From: Roseivivax halotolerans
GTDB lineage: Bacteria; Pseudomonadota; Alphaproteobacteria; Rhodobacterales; Rhodobacteraceae
Assembly: GCF_900115815.1 (NCBI RefSeq)
Contig: NZ_FOXV01000011.1
Location: 1-64,000 of the forward strand
DNA length: 64,000 nucleotides
Reading direction: 5' to 3'
Shown: piece after piece, positions 6,765-16,211 of the stretch
Position numbering within the stretch: the stretch's first letter is position 1
Layout of the letters: every line of letters begins with the position of its first letter
Made by a program: the position numbers and the translations under genes
Notes under the pieces: model-generated
What the model was told of the DNA's origin: nothing
Seen by the model: the letters and a program-made list of their open reading frames with translations, nothing else
Database searches by the model: none

Positions 6765-7814
6765 CCGGATCCACTGGTCGACAGCGACCGCGCCGATGAT
6801 GAGTGCCCCAATGAGAAGGTAAGTCCATTGCGCGTTGGCTCCGGCCATCCGCAGGCCAAGCTCGAAGACGCCCACGATCAGCGCGCCGAAGAAGGCCCCG
6901 TAGATCGAGCCGCGCCCGCCAAAGAGCGATATCCCCCCGATCACCACCGCCGTGATGGACTGGATGTTGCCGATCGTGCCCGTCGATGCCGAGGGCGAGA
7001 CCGAGCCGAAACGGCCGATCATCACCCAGCCCGCGATACCGCAGATGAAACCTGCGAGCATGTAGACGCTCATCAAGGTCTTGTGCCGGTCGACACCCGC
7101 GAGCGAGGCCGCGTCGGGATCGTCGCCCACCGCGTAGACGTGGCGGCCCCAGGCAGTCGAGCGCAGGCAATAGGCCAGGATCACAACGAGGAGGATCATC
7201 GTGACAACGCCGAGCGTGAACCGCGCGCCGCCCCACTCGAATGTCGTGCCCATGAGCTGCAGGATCGGAGCCTCTTCGCGCAGATCCTGGCTACGGATCG
7301 TCTCGTTCTGCGAATACAGATAGTTCGCCGCCAGCACGATCTGCCACATGCCGAGCGTGACGATGAACGGCGGCAGCTTCACGCGGCTGACGAGCCAACC
7401 CGAGATCGCGCCGATGCCCGTGCCGATGGCAAGCCCGAGCGCGATGGAGATCGCGGGCGGAATCCCGTAGCGGAACGTGAACTGGCCCATGATGACCGAG
7501 CTCAGGACCGCTATCGCGCCGACCGAGAGATCGATGCCCGCGGTCAGGATGATCAGCGACTGCGCCGCGGCCAGAACACCGACGATCTGCACCTGCTGCA
7601 GGATCAGCGTCAGGGTGCTCGGCGAAAAGAACCGCTCACCGAGGACGAGGCCGAAAATCACGATTGCGGTGACGAGCACGATCAGCGGGACGAGCGCCGG
7701 CGTGACATGCAGCGCGTGCTGGATCTTGCCGACAACGCCCTTGCTGTCGTCGTCGAACTTGGCGACGTCCTGCGAGGCGTCCTTCAGCGAGCTTTCGTAT
7801 TCCGATCCGGCCAT
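6750..7814 (-). CDS. frcC: Sugar ABC transporter permease (FrcC type)
   Basis: 354 residues from ATG 7814, which follows GGGAGGAAGAGCAC. It is a BPD_transp_2 (RbsC/FrcC) family permease. After a polar N-terminus (about 45 residues) it has about ten hydrophobic segments and the family signature AAQSLIILTAGIDLSVGA, plus the EAA-like loop SLAGVDRHKTLMSVYMLAG. It forms the channel for the FrcB/FrcA transporter. It lies between frcB and frcA, with 153 bp to frcB. Clear family assignment; the sugar is not determined by sequence. Confidence 0.9.
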   Translation of the reverse strand: MAGSEYESSLKDASQDVAKFDDDSKGVVGKIQHALHVTPALVPLIVLVTAIVIFGLVLGERFFSPSTLTLILQQVQIVGVLAAAQSLIILTAGIDLSVGAIAVLSSVIMGQFTFRYGIPPAISIALGLAIGTGIGAISGWLVSRVKLPPFIVTLGMWQIVLAANYLYSQNETIRSQDLREEAPILQLMGTTFEWGGARFTLGVVTMILLVVILAYCLRSTAWGRHVYAVGDDPDAASLAGVDRHKTLMSVYMLAGFICGIAGWVMIGRFGSVSPSASTGTIGNIQSITAVVIGGISLFGGRGSIYGAFFGALIVGVFELGLRMAGANAQWTYLLIGALIIGAVAVDQWIRKVTT

Positions 7815-7967
7815 GTGCTCTTCCTCCCTCGGAGGGCGCATCGGGCAGGATACGCCGTTGCGTGCGCGGGGGCCCGGGCGACACGCGCCCCCGTCATGGT
7901 CTCATACCTCATGTCGGCATGGGGTGGGCCGGGGCCCGGACGCATCCGGGCCACCGGCGATACCTGG

Positions 7968-8984
7968 TCAGCCCCAGCAGAGCTCCAGGCCTTCCTCGAC
8001 CGAGATCGAATCGACACCCTCGACCGGCTCGGAGGCGACAAGCGCGACGCCCGTGTCGTAGAAGTCCTTGCCTTCGGTGTTCTCGGGCAGCGTGCCGTCT
8101 TCGGCATATTGCGCGATGGCCTCGATGCCGAGGGACGCCATCTGCAGCGGGTATTGCTGCGAGGTGGCCGCGATGACGCCATCGGCGACGTTCTGCACGC
8201 CGGGGCAGCCGCCATCGACGGAGAGGATCATCACGTCATTCTCGCGGCCCACGGCGGAAAGTGCCTCATAGGCACCGGCTGCGGCCGGCTCGTTGATCGT
8301 GTAGACGACGTTGATCTCGGGATCGATCGCCAGGCAGTTCTCCATGGCGGTACGGCCGCCCTCTTCGTTGCCGGCGGTGACTTCGTTGCAGATGATCCGC
8401 TCGTCTTCCTCGTCGCCCCACATGTTCTCGTCCATCGTGTCGATGCCGAAGCCCGACAGGAAGCCCTGGTCCCGCAGCACGCCGACGGAGGGCTGGCTGA
8501 TGGCGAGGTCGAGCATGGCGATCTTGGCATCCGCCGCGGCATCACCGAGCGAGGCCGCAGCATACTGGCCAATCAGCTCACCCGCGAGGAAGTTGTCCGT
8601 CGCGAAGGTGGCGTCAGCCGCATCGGCGGGCTGAAGCGGCGTGTCGAGCGCGATGACCAAGAGGCCCGCATCCCGCGCTTGCTGCACCGGGTCGACGATC
8701 GCGGCGGTGTCGGAGGCGGTGATCAGGATACCGCTCGCGCCGTTGGCGATGCAGGTCTCGATCGCCGCGACCTGGCTTTCATGGTCGCCGTCGATCTGAC
8801 CGGCATAGGAGTTCAGCTCGATGCCGAGCTCCTCGGCCTTCGCCTCCGCGCCTTCGCGCATCTTGACGAAGAACGGATTGGTCTCGGTCTTGGTGATAAG
8901 ACAGGCAGAGACGGTGTCCTGCGCGAAGGATGCGCCCGTGGACGCGATCAGGGCCAGAGCCGACCCGGTCAGTAGCTTCTTCAT
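7968..8984 (-). CDS. frcB: Periplasmic sugar-binding protein (FrcB type)
   Basis: 338 residues from ATG 8984, with GGGAGGACACC upstream. It has a Sec signal peptide ([21 protein letters not shown]). The mature part is a class I periplasmic binding fold (peripla_BP_4). Typical segments are [48 protein letters not shown] and [16 protein letters not shown], the latter matching fructose/ribose/mannose-binding FrcB proteins. It is the first gene of the operon. The 153 bp between frcB and frcC is longer than other gaps here, perhaps to allow higher frcB output. A promoter and operator lie directly upstream. Confidence 0.9.
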   Translation of the reverse strand: MKKLLTGSALALIASTGASFAQDTVSACLITKTETNPFFVKMREGAEAKAEELGIELNSYAGQIDGDHESQVAAIETCIANGASGILITASDTAAIVDPVQQARDAGLLVIALDTPLQPADAADATFATDNFLAGELIGQYAAASLGDAAADAKIAMLDLAISQPSVGVLRDQGFLSGFGIDTMDENMWGDEEDERIICNEVTAGNEEGGRTAMENCLAIDPEINVVYTINEPAAAGAYEALSAVGRENDVMILSVDGGCPGVQNVADGVIAATSQQYPLQMASLGIEAIAQYAEDGTLPENTEGKDFYDTGVALVASEPVEGVDSISVEEGLELCWG

Positions 8985-9030
8985 GGTGTCCTCCCGTGGG
9001 GCGACCTCCCTGCCGCCCTTTCACACCTCA

Positions 9031-9060
9031 TGGATAGGTCGATTCCCGCGCGCCGGTCAA
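9031..9060 (-). promoter_or_regulatory. Candidate sigma-70 promoter of frcBCA
   Basis: On the minus strand TTGACC (9060-9055) is followed 18 bp later by TATCCA (9036-9031). The element sits about 50-75 bp upstream of the frcB start and abuts the operator palindrome. The -10 box is a weak match. Confidence 0.5.
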
Positions 9061-9062
9061 TA

Positions 9063-9083
9063 AATAAATCCACTTGATTTATT
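9063..9083. promoter_or_regulatory. ROK-regulator operator palindrome
   Basis: AATAAATC-CACTT-GATTTATT is a perfect 8-bp inverted repeat with a 5-bp spacer in the frcB/ROK-gene divergent intergenic region. Its AT-rich arms and spacing resemble NagC/Mlc-type ROK operators. It lies at the edge of the frcB -35 box and 42 bp before the ROK start, so one bound repressor could control both directions. Confidence 0.75.
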
Positions 9084-9124
9084 AAGTCGCATTGGCGAGG
9101 GTCGGTCCTGAAAGGATCCGGCCG

Positions 9125-10321
9125 ATGACAAAGGCGACTATTCGCGGGCTGAGCAGCGGTGCCAACCAGCAAGGCGTGCGCGACTATAACGAACGTCTCA
9201 TCCTGACGACGATCCAGCGCGGCGGCGCCATGCCCGGCAGCTCGCTTGCCAAGGCGACCGGGCTGTCGCCCCAGACCATCTCGGTGATCCTGCGCGCGCT
9301 CGAGGCGGAGGGGCTGGTGGAGCGCGGCGATCCGCAGCGCGGCCATATCGGCAAGCCGCGCGTGCCGATGCGGCTGCGCCCTGACGGCGCCTATTCCGTC
9401 GGGCTGAAGCTCGGGCGGCGCAATTCGGATATGGTTCTCACCGATCTGTCCGGTCGGATCCTCGGGCACAGAAATACCCGCTACGCCTTTCCGCAACCTG
9501 GCCCGGTCCTCGACTTTCTGGAGCGCGGGCTGGAGGAGTTGCTGACACCGCTCGGGGCCGATGCCGCGCGGGTCGCGGGGATCGGCGTCGCGCGCCCCTT
9601 CGAGATGTGGAAATGGCCCGACGCCATCGGCGCACAGCCCGCCGAGCTCAACGCCTGGGCCGATCTTGACGTCTCCGAGGAGATCGGGCGCTTCTCTGAT
9701 CTGCCCGTCATCATCGAGAACGACGCCACCGCCGCCTGCCGGGCCGAGCATATCTACGGGCGCGGTAAGGAATTCCGCGACTACGCCTATTTCTACATCG
9801 GCTCCTTCATCGGGGGCGGTATCGTGCTCAACCATACCGTTTTCGAGGGAGCCTCGGGCAATGCCGGCGCGCTCGGCAATCTGCCGGCGCAATCGCCGGC
9901 GGGCCAGCGCGGTCAGCTCCTCGATTTCGCATCACTCTATCTTCTGGAAGATGCTCTCGTCTCGAAGGGTGAGCCGCGCGATCTTCTCTGGCGCGATCCG
10001 CAGGACTGGACGGACTTCGAGACCGAACTTGGCGACTGGACCCGCACTGCCGCGCATCACCTGGCGCGGGCAGCCCTGACCGTGACGGCCATCATCGATT
10101 TCGAGGCGGTGCTGATCGACGGGGCTTTCCCGGAGGCCGTCCGCGCTCGCCTGGTCGATACGGTGCACTCCGAGATGCAGGCGCTCGACGCGCGCGGGCT
10201 CATCCCTCCCCGGATCGAGGCAGGGTCAATAGGTGCTCTTGCCCGCGAAAAGGGCGCGGCGACAGCGCCGATCATCTCGCGCTACCTGATGGACACCCAT
10301 CGCGGCCTCAACGTCGCCTGA
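9125..10321 (+). CDS. frcR: ROK-family transcriptional regulator (likely FrcR)
   Basis: 398 residues from ATG 9125, preceded by AAAGGAT. Residues about 25-75 form a winged HTH (SLAKATGLSPQTISVILRAL). The remainder is a ROK sugar-kinase fold with GVGVARP-like and ENDATAACRAE segments and a GASGNAGALGN loop. The usual CxCxxxxC zinc motif of ROK proteins is not evident. It is divergent from frcBCA with a shared palindrome, so it most likely represses the transporter until the sugar binds. The name frcR is by context. Confidence 0.85.
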   Translation: MTKATIRGLSSGANQQGVRDYNERLILTTIQRGGAMPGSSLAKATGLSPQTISVILRALEAEGLVERGDPQRGHIGKPRVPMRLRPDGAYSVGLKLGRRNSDMVLTDLSGRILGHRNTRYAFPQPGPVLDFLERGLEELLTPLGADAARVAGIGVARPFEMWKWPDAIGAQPAELNAWADLDVSEEIGRFSDLPVIIENDATAACRAEHIYGRGKEFRDYAYFYIGSFIGGGIVLNHTVFEGASGNAGALGNLPAQSPAGQRGQLLDFASLYLLEDALVSKGEPRDLLWRDPQDWTDFETELGDWTRTAAHHLARAALTVTAIIDFEAVLIDGAFPEAVRARLVDTVHSEMQALDARGLIPPRIEAGSIGALAREKGAATAPIISRYLMDTHRGLNVA

Positions 10322-10336
10322 CCGGGTCTGCCAGCA

Positions 10337-13300
10337 TCAAGCCGTGCCGGCTGCCTGCAGCTCTGCCTCGAGTTTCTGCTCTTCTGCCGCGCGAGGCTTG
10401 GAGAACCGCGCCAGCAAGAGATACGCCACCGGGGTCAGGTAAAGCGTCGAGATCGTTGCGAGCCCAAGCCCGCCAACGATGACCCATCCCAGCGCCTCGC
10501 GCGCCTCGGCGCCCGCCCCTGTCGACAGGATCAAGGGCACGCCCCCGAGAACGGTCGAGACCATCGTCATCATTACCGGCCGCAGCCGGATCGTTGCGGC
10601 GTTCAGGATCGCGCTGCCGACATCCTCGCCGCGATCCCGCAACTGGTTTGCGAACTCGACAATCAGAATCCCGTTCTTGGCCATGATCCCGACAAGCATC
10701 ACCAGTCCGATCTGCGAATAGACGTTGAGGCTGAGCCCGGTGAACAGAAGCGCGAAGGCGGCGCAGGCCAGCCCGATCGGCACGGTGACCATGATGACGA
10801 TGGCCGAAATGAAGCTCTCGAATTGCGCGGAGAGCACCAGCAGCACCACCACGATCGCAAAGCCGAAGGTGACCAACAGGCCGCTCGATGTCGCGTCAAG
10901 CTCCGCCGCCTCCGCCAGAGGCACAATGCGGTTCTGCTCGGCGAGAACGTCCTCGGCGATCTGTTCCACCTGCGCCAGCGCCGAGCCGAGCGCCAGTTCC
11001 GGCGTGAGGCCCGCCGAGATCTCGACCGAGCGGTTCTGACCCTCGCGGTCGAGCTCCGGCGCGACCGCGCGCTCTTCCAGACGCACGAAGCTTGCCATCG
11101 GCACCATCTGGCCATCGCCGGCCTGCACGAAAATATTCTCAAGATCGCCGGGATCATTGACGGGGTTGGCGGTCGAGATCATCTGAACGTCATAGCTGGT
11201 ATCGTTCACGAACACCGATCCGACGGAGCGCCCGTCCAGGACCGCGCGCAAGGCATCGGCGAGCCCGGTGATATCGATGCCGAGATCGGACGCCCGTGCC
11301 CGGTCGATCTCGATGAAAAGTTGCGGCTGCGTGGTCTCGTATTCGAGCCGGACCTGCCCCATCGCCGGATCTTCCTGCATCCTTGCGACCAACTCTTCGG
11401 ACACCTCCGCAAGCTGGGCATAATTATCGCCGGTCACGGCGAAGCTCAGGCCACGCCCCGCTCCACGAATACCGAGCGAATTGGGCTGGATCGCGAAGGC
11501 GCGCACGCCAATGACATCCCTGAGCTTGCCGTTGATCTCGCCCACGATCTCCTGCTGCGCGCGGTCCCTCTGGTCCCATTCGGCGAGCGAGAACACCATG
11601 AAACCGCGATTCTCGGAGCCGAAGCCAGTGATCGAGAAGACGTTGGTGATCTCGCCCGTCTCTCTCAGCGGCTGCACCAGCGCTTCGATCTCGCGCATTT
11701 TCGAGGTCGTGTAGTCGAGCGACACGCCTTGCGGTGCGGTGACGCTCAGGAGGGCGACGGCGCGATCCTCCGACGGCGTCAGCTCCTGCCGGATACCGCC
11801 CGCCACGAAAACCGCTGTCAGTGCGAACAGCGCCGCCACCAGAACGACAACGAAGGGCACGGCCAAAGCGGCGCGAAGCGTCGACGCGTAAATCGCCGAA
11901 AGTCGATTTCCGATCCAGATGATCGGCCCGCGCTCCGCGGTCTCTTGGGGTTTGCGGAGCAGCTTGCTGGCGAGCACCGGACACAAGGTCAGCGCCACGA
12001 GGGACGAGAGCATCACCGCCATCGCCAGCGTGAAACCGAATTCGCGGAAGAGACCGCCAGCCTGCCCCGGCAAGAACGACAGCGGCACGAAGACAGCGGC
12101 AAGCGTCGCGGTAGTGGTGACGACTGCGAAGAAAACCTGCCGCGTTCCAAGAACCGCCGCCGCGCGCGGGCCGATTCCTTCGGAGCGGCGACGAACGATG
12201 TTCTCGAGCACGACGATCGCGTCATCGACCACCATGCCGGTTGCCAGCACAAGCGCAAGAAGCGTGAGGATATTGACCGAAAAGCCGACAAGGTAGATCG
12301 CCGCAAGCGTGCCGATCAAGGCGACGGGAAGGGTCAGCGTGGGGATCAAGGTCGCGCGCAGATCCCGCAGGAACACGAAGATGACGACCACGACGATCGC
12401 GACCGCGAGACCGAGCGTCTTCAATACCTCCTCGATCGATCCGCGAATGAAGGTCGCATCGTCCGAAGTCACGAAGATCGAGACATCGTCCGGCAGCGTC
12501 GCGTCAAGATCGGCGACGACCGCGCGGACATCGGCGGAAATCTCGAGCGTGTTGCTGGTAGCCTGGCGAACGATGCCGATGCCAAGACCGGTCTGACCGT
12601 TGGCGCGCAGGACGGTCTCGTCCGGCTCCGGGCCGAGCGTCACCTGCGCGACGTCGCCGAGGATGACGTTCTCACTGATCTGCAGTGCCTCGAACGCGGC
12701 AGGCGTCGCGACGGTCGCGGTCGTCCGCACGTTGATCGTCTGGCGGTTCCCGCTCAGACCACCGGCGGGCGCATCATAGGCGATGTTGGACAGCGCTCCG
12801 CGAATATCGGCCAGGGTCAGCCCCCGGCTCGCAAGCTCGAACTGGTCGATATCGACACGGAAGATCGGCTCTCGGTCGCCGTAGATCTGCAGATCGGCCA
12901 CGCCCGCGACCGAGATCAAGCGGTCTTCCACGCGCTCCCGCACGAGGCGCGTGAGATCCTGCGGCGAGCGCGCGGGAGAGGTCACCGCGATCCGCATGAC
13001 CGGCTGGGCGTCGGAATCGGCTTTCACCACCTCGGGCGCGTCCACGCCTTCGGGCAGATCGTTGGCGATCCGGGCGATCACGTCGCGCGTATCGGTCGCC
13101 GCCACGTCGATATCGACATCATCCTCGAATTCGAGCGTGACGCGGCTGCGTCCGAAGCGGGAATTGGACGAGATGCTGCGAACGCCCGAAACGCGGCCCG
13201 CCGCACCCTCGATCCGTCCTGTCAGTTCCTGATCGACCGTCTCGGGCGAGGCGCCGGAAAACTCCGTGGTGATCGAGATCACCGGACGGTCGACGCTCGG

Positions 13301-13444
13301 CAACTCGCGGATCTCGACACCGAAGAGCCCGGCGATCCCGGCGATGACGATCAGCGCGCTCAGAACGAAAGCGAGGATCGGCCGCCGCACGAAAAGCGCG
13401 ACGCCCGATGCGCCGGTTGCGGTTGAGGACGTGGGGTCAGACAT
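10337..13444 (-). CDS. RND efflux transporter, inner-membrane pump (AcrB/MexF-like)
   Basis: 1035 residues, the standard size for an HAE-type RND pump. It has an N-terminal membrane helix (PILAFVLSALIVIAG), two large periplasmic loops, and two clusters of membrane helices. The TM4 proton-relay motif GMVVDDAIVVLENI is intact, and the second half has VMLVGIMAKNGILIVEFAN. It should export drugs, dyes or amphiphiles by proton antiport with the adaptor encoded just upstream (6-bp gap). No outer-membrane TolC-like gene is nearby, so it presumably shares one from elsewhere. The ATG at 13444 has only a weak RBS and may depend on coupling. Confidence 0.93.
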   Translation of the reverse strand: MSDPTSSTATGASGVALFVRRPILAFVLSALIVIAGIAGLFGVEIRELPSVDRPVISITTEFSGASPETVDQELTGRIEGAAGRVSGVRSISSNSRFGRSRVTLEFEDDVDIDVAATDTRDVIARIANDLPEGVDAPEVVKADSDAQPVMRIAVTSPARSPQDLTRLVRERVEDRLISVAGVADLQIYGDREPIFRVDIDQFELASRGLTLADIRGALSNIAYDAPAGGLSGNRQTINVRTTATVATPAAFEALQISENVILGDVAQVTLGPEPDETVLRANGQTGLGIGIVRQATSNTLEISADVRAVVADLDATLPDDVSIFVTSDDATFIRGSIEEVLKTLGLAVAIVVVVIFVFLRDLRATLIPTLTLPVALIGTLAAIYLVGFSVNILTLLALVLATGMVVDDAIVVLENIVRRRSEGIGPRAAAVLGTRQVFFAVVTTTATLAAVFVPLSFLPGQAGGLFREFGFTLAMAVMLSSLVALTLCPVLASKLLRKPQETAERGPIIWIGNRLSAIYASTLRAALAVPFVVVLVAALFALTAVFVAGGIRQELTPSEDRAVALLSVTAPQGVSLDYTTSKMREIEALVQPLRETGEITNVFSITGFGSENRGFMVFSLAEWDQRDRAQQEIVGEINGKLRDVIGVRAFAIQPNSLGIRGAGRGLSFAVTGDNYAQLAEVSEELVARMQEDPAMGQVRLEYETTQPQLFIEIDRARASDLGIDITGLADALRAVLDGRSVGSVFVNDTSYDVQMISTANPVNDPGDLENIFVQAGDGQMVPMASFVRLEERAVAPELDREGQNRSVEISAGLTPELALGSALAQVEQIAEDVLAEQNRIVPLAEAAELDATSSGLLVTFGFAIVVVLLVLSAQFESFISAIVIMVTVPIGLACAAFALLFTGLSLNVYSQIGLVMLVGIMAKNGILIVEFANQLRDRGEDVGSAILNAATIRLRPVMMTMVSTVLGGVPLILSTGAGAEAREALGWVIVGGLGLATISTLYLTPVAYLLLARFSKPRAAEEQKLEAELQAAGTA

Positions 13445-13450
13445 GCGCGG

Positions 13451-14671
13451 TCACGACCGGGTTGAGGGAAGTTGCGCGGCCTGGGCCGCAGCCGCGTCGT
13501 CGATCATCTCGACCTCGGCACCGGGCCGTAAGGTCTGAACGCCCTCGATCACGATCCGCTCGCCGGGCTCGAGATCGGCATCGACGAGAATCGCGTCGCT
13601 GTCGCGCTGCCGGATCGTCGCGTCGACCCGCTCGGCCTTGCCATCGCGGACCGCCCAGACGAACGCGCCCTCGCTCGACCATTGCAGCGCAAGCGGATCG
13701 ATGGACACGAGCGTTTCGCCGGGAAAGCTGAGCGCCACGGAGAATGCCATGCCCGCCCGCAGGCGATCGTCTGTATTTTCGACCCGCGCCTGCACGCGAA
13801 GCGTCCGGCTCGTGCGGTCCACTACCGTGTCGACAGCGCTGATCTCACCCTCGAGGACGGTATCCTCGAGCCCGAGCGGAGACACGTCCACGGTCATGCC
13901 GAGATCGACTCTGTTGACCACACGCTCGGGGATCCGGAAGTCGATCAGGATGACCGAACGGTCCGTGATCGTCACGATTGGTTCCTGCGAGCCGATACGC
14001 TCGCCAACCTCCACATCGACGATGCCGACAACACCGGATATCGGGGCGAGCACCTGCCGCCGCTCGAGATCGAATGCCGCCTCACGTTCGGCCAACTCGG
14101 CGGTGCGAAGCGTCAGCTGCGCCTCGCGGGATGCAACTTCGCTGATCGCCCCCGACCCGCGCAGCTGGCTGATCCGGGCCTCATCGACGCGGGCATCCTC
14201 GAGAATGAGCTTCGCGCGTTCGAGCGCGATCTGCTCGGCCTCGTCGTCGAGTTGCGCCACAAGATCGCCCGCTTCCACGGGCTGCCCCGCCGTGATGGGC
14301 AGATCGGTGATGAGACCGGTGGCCTCGGACCGAACCGTGACGGAGCGGATCGCGCGCCCGTCGCCGATCGCGGTCACGCGATCCTCGATCATGCGTTCCT
14401 CGACCTTCGCCGAAACGACGCGGGTGCTGCCGCCGAAGCCGCGACCACCGCCACCCGAAGAGGCAGAGGCCTCCTGCATCTCGACCCCGAGGAGATCCAG
14501 AACCCCCAATCGATCCAGCATGGGCTGCGCCGCCGGAACATAGGCGATCCAGAGGTAGAGCGCCGCGGCAAGCGCGGCGGCGGACAAAAGCAATTGGCGT
14601 ATCAGTGACAACGTAGGTATATCCGCATTTGCGCCTTGAGGCTTCGCGCGCCAAGCGTGAGTATAAGGCAT
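13451..14671 (-). CDS. RND efflux adaptor (membrane fusion protein)
   Basis: About 406 residues from ATG 14671; a TTG at 14611, just before the membrane segment, is equally possible, and neither has a strong RBS. A hydrophobic anchor (LLLSAAALAAALYLW) is followed by a Gly/Ser-rich linker. Then come the lipoyl-like half-motifs (VRSEATGLITDLPITAGQPV ... APISGVVGIVDVEVGERI) around an alpha-helical hairpin rich in Glu, Arg and Ala. A beta-barrel and a membrane-proximal domain complete it. It bridges the RND pump encoded downstream to an outer-membrane channel. Cargo cannot be told from sequence. Confidence 0.88.
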   Translation of the reverse strand: MPYTHAWRAKPQGANADIPTLSLIRQLLLSAAALAAALYLWIAYVPAAQPMLDRLGVLDLLGVEMQEASASSGGGGRGFGGSTRVVSAKVEERMIEDRVTAIGDGRAIRSVTVRSEATGLITDLPITAGQPVEAGDLVAQLDDEAEQIALERAKLILEDARVDEARISQLRGSGAISEVASREAQLTLRTAELAEREAAFDLERRQVLAPISGVVGIVDVEVGERIGSQEPIVTITDRSVILIDFRIPERVVNRVDLGMTVDVSPLGLEDTVLEGEISAVDTVVDRTSRTLRVQARVENTDDRLRAGMAFSVALSFPGETLVSIDPLALQWSSEGAFVWAVRDGKAERVDATIRQRDSDAILVDADLEPGERIVIEGVQTLRPGAEVEMIDDAAAAQAAQLPSTRS

Positions 14672-14862
14672 GTGGCGCGAGGTGCCATGCCAACACGCCG
14701 AAGTGATACGGGCGCGGAAAAGCTCAGCAAATAGGGGATGACTGCGAGGCGCAAGCGCAATCCGCCCTCGGCGCACCCTTTGCGCGTCGCGGTGATGCGC
14801 CATGCAGCACATGAGGGCCGCAGCCGCTTTGACATCCCCTCTGCCCGAGATAGCGTAGCAGC

Positions 14863-15348
14863 ATGGCTCAGCTTCTCGTCGTCTATCATTCGAAAACCGG
14901 TGGCAGCCGCCAGATGGCCAAGGCCGCTGCGGACGCGGCGCGAGACGAAGTGGAAACCGTGATCAAGACGGCCGCGGAGACCGGACCGGACGATCTTCTG
15001 TCAAGCGACGGCTACATCTTCTGCGCGCCTGAGAATCTGGCTGCGATTGCCGGTGTCATGAAAGACTTCTTCGACCGCTGCTATTATCCCGTTCTGGGCA
15101 AGATCGAGGGTCGCCCCTACGCTCAGATGGTCTGCGCGGGATCGGACGGAGAAAACGCGGCGCGGCAGACAGCGCGCATCGCCCAGGGCTGGCGCCTGAA
15201 GGAGGCGCAATCCCCCATCATCGTCTGCACGCACGCGCAAACGCCCGAACAGATCCTGGCGGAGAAGCGCATCTCAGAAGATGATCTCGCTCAATGCCGC
15301 GACCTCGGCGCTGCATTGGGAGCGGGTCTTGCGATGGGCATGTTCTGA
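14863..15348 (+). CDS. Flavodoxin-like NAD(P)H-dependent oxidoreductase-type protein
   Basis: 161 residues from ATG 14863. The N-terminal MAQLLVVYHSKTGGSRQMA is the flavodoxin-fold phosphate-binding strand-loop (S-T/K-G-x-S) that holds FMN. SSDGYIFCAPENLAAIAGVM and FFDRCYYPVLGKIEGRPYAQ match the FMN_red/flavodoxin_2 pattern. It is probably a cytosolic FMN-binding reductase or electron carrier. It sits alone, divergent from the RND operon (191-bp gap). No partner gene hints at its substrate, and the RBS is weak. Confidence 0.75.
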   Translation: MAQLLVVYHSKTGGSRQMAKAAADAARDEVETVIKTAAETGPDDLLSSDGYIFCAPENLAAIAGVMKDFFDRCYYPVLGKIEGRPYAQMVCAGSDGENAARQTARIAQGWRLKEAQSPIIVCTHAQTPEQILAEKRISEDDLAQCRDLGAALGAGLAMGMF

Positions 15349-15384
15349 CCCACGGGTGACCACTTGGTGGCGACCGGCGATCGG

Positions 15385-15690
15385 TCACTCCGGGTCCGGC
15401 AGGAGTAGCGAACGGATCACGCGGTGCATCCTTGCGACATGCATCGCCGCTTCGGCCTCAGAGCCGAGGCTTTCGGCAAGAAGCCCGAGCACGCCGAGCT
15501 TGTCAGCCCAGGCAACGATCAAGGGCGCGGTCTCGAACCGGGCCGATCCGGTCAACGGCAAGTCATCTGGCCAATGGGTCGCGTCGCGCAAGGCGTTTTC
15601 GGCAGCCTCGCAAGCCCGATCGCCCACCGAGCGCAAGGCACTCGTCAAAGGCTCGTACAGGTCAGGAGATATTCCCTGCAGAAACGCCAA
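15385..15690 (-). CDS. Hypothetical alpha-helical protein
   Basis: About 101 residues. The only conventional start is TTG 15690, but the reading frame stays open back past the stop of the preceding gene (15717) with protein-like sequence (TPDLIARARAAGALAFLQGI), so the true start may be a rare codon upstream. The product is predicted mostly helical (DLYEPLTSALRSVGDRACEA; AEAAMHVARMHRVIRSLLL) with no signal or membrane segment. I recognise no domain. It follows another unknown gene on the same strand with near overlap, so the two probably act together. Confidence 0.5.
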   Translation of the reverse strand: MAFLQGISPDLYEPLTSALRSVGDRACEAAENALRDATHWPDDLPLTGSARFETAPLIVAWADKLGVLGLLAESLGSEAEAAMHVARMHRVIRSLLLPDPE

Positions 15691-15716
15691 TGCGCCCGCG
15701 GCCCGCGCCCGAGCGA

Positions 15717-16211
15717 TCAGATCCGGCGTTCCAATGGTCCGCGCGCGGCCTGCACGATCGCCTTCGCCTCGGCGGGAAGCTGGGCTGAAAACATCGCGGC
15801 ATAAGGGGGCATTCCCGAAGTGCTTTGCGCTTCGATCCGGGTATTGGGGCCAATTTCGAGCGCAGCCTGCACGCCGTCCACCGCAGCGAAGGTCAGTTGG
15901 ACAGGCTCATCGTGCAACGCCTCCAGCGCGGACCGCACGGCTTCGAGGCGCGCGTCGGACACCATCCATTCTGTCGACACGCTCAGGAATGCGATCTCTC
16001 CCGCCTCGATAAGACTGACGCGGGGTTGTCCGTCGGGATTTTTCTGGATGGAGGGCGCGACGGGCAGAAACGCGTAGCGCGCGCCCTCCTGGTCCAAAGG
16101 CCATATGACAAGATCGCCGAGGTCCTGGTAGCGGACTCGCATGATTTCGGCGAAAAATAGTGGATGGAAGGGGCCCAAAATGCCCGATGACTCATCTGCC
16201 ACGGCCGTCAC
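15717..16211 (-). CDS. Hypothetical protein, beta-rich
   Basis: 164 residues from GTG 16211. An ATG at 16142 (MRVRYQDLGDLVIWPLDQEG) is a plausible alternative start; neither has a convincing RBS. The C-terminal two thirds look like alternating beta strands and one helix (RYAFLPVAPSIQKNPDG; GEIAFLSVSTEWMVSDARLE; GVQAALEIGPNTRIEAQSTS), then an Ala-rich helix. There is no signal peptide. It does not match a family I can name with confidence. It is paired with the helical hypothetical protein directly downstream. Confidence 0.55.
   Translation of the reverse strand: MTAVADESSGILGPFHPLFFAEIMRVRYQDLGDLVIWPLDQEGARYAFLPVAPSIQKNPDGQPRVSLIEAGEIAFLSVSTEWMVSDARLEAVRSALEALHDEPVQLTFAAVDGVQAALEIGPNTRIEAQSTSGMPPYAAMFSAQLPAEAKAIVQAARGPLERRI

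Noticed and set aside
6627-8975. A 782-codon open frame on the + strand antisense to frcABC
   Set aside because: It mirrors the codon pattern of the real minus-strand genes, is extremely rich in Arg, Asp, His and Glu without any domain, and has no RBS. High GC keeps antisense frames open.
10823-13426. An 867-codon + strand frame antisense to the RND pump
   Set aside because: Low-complexity charged translation with no family features; the minus-strand RND protein is complete and conserved.
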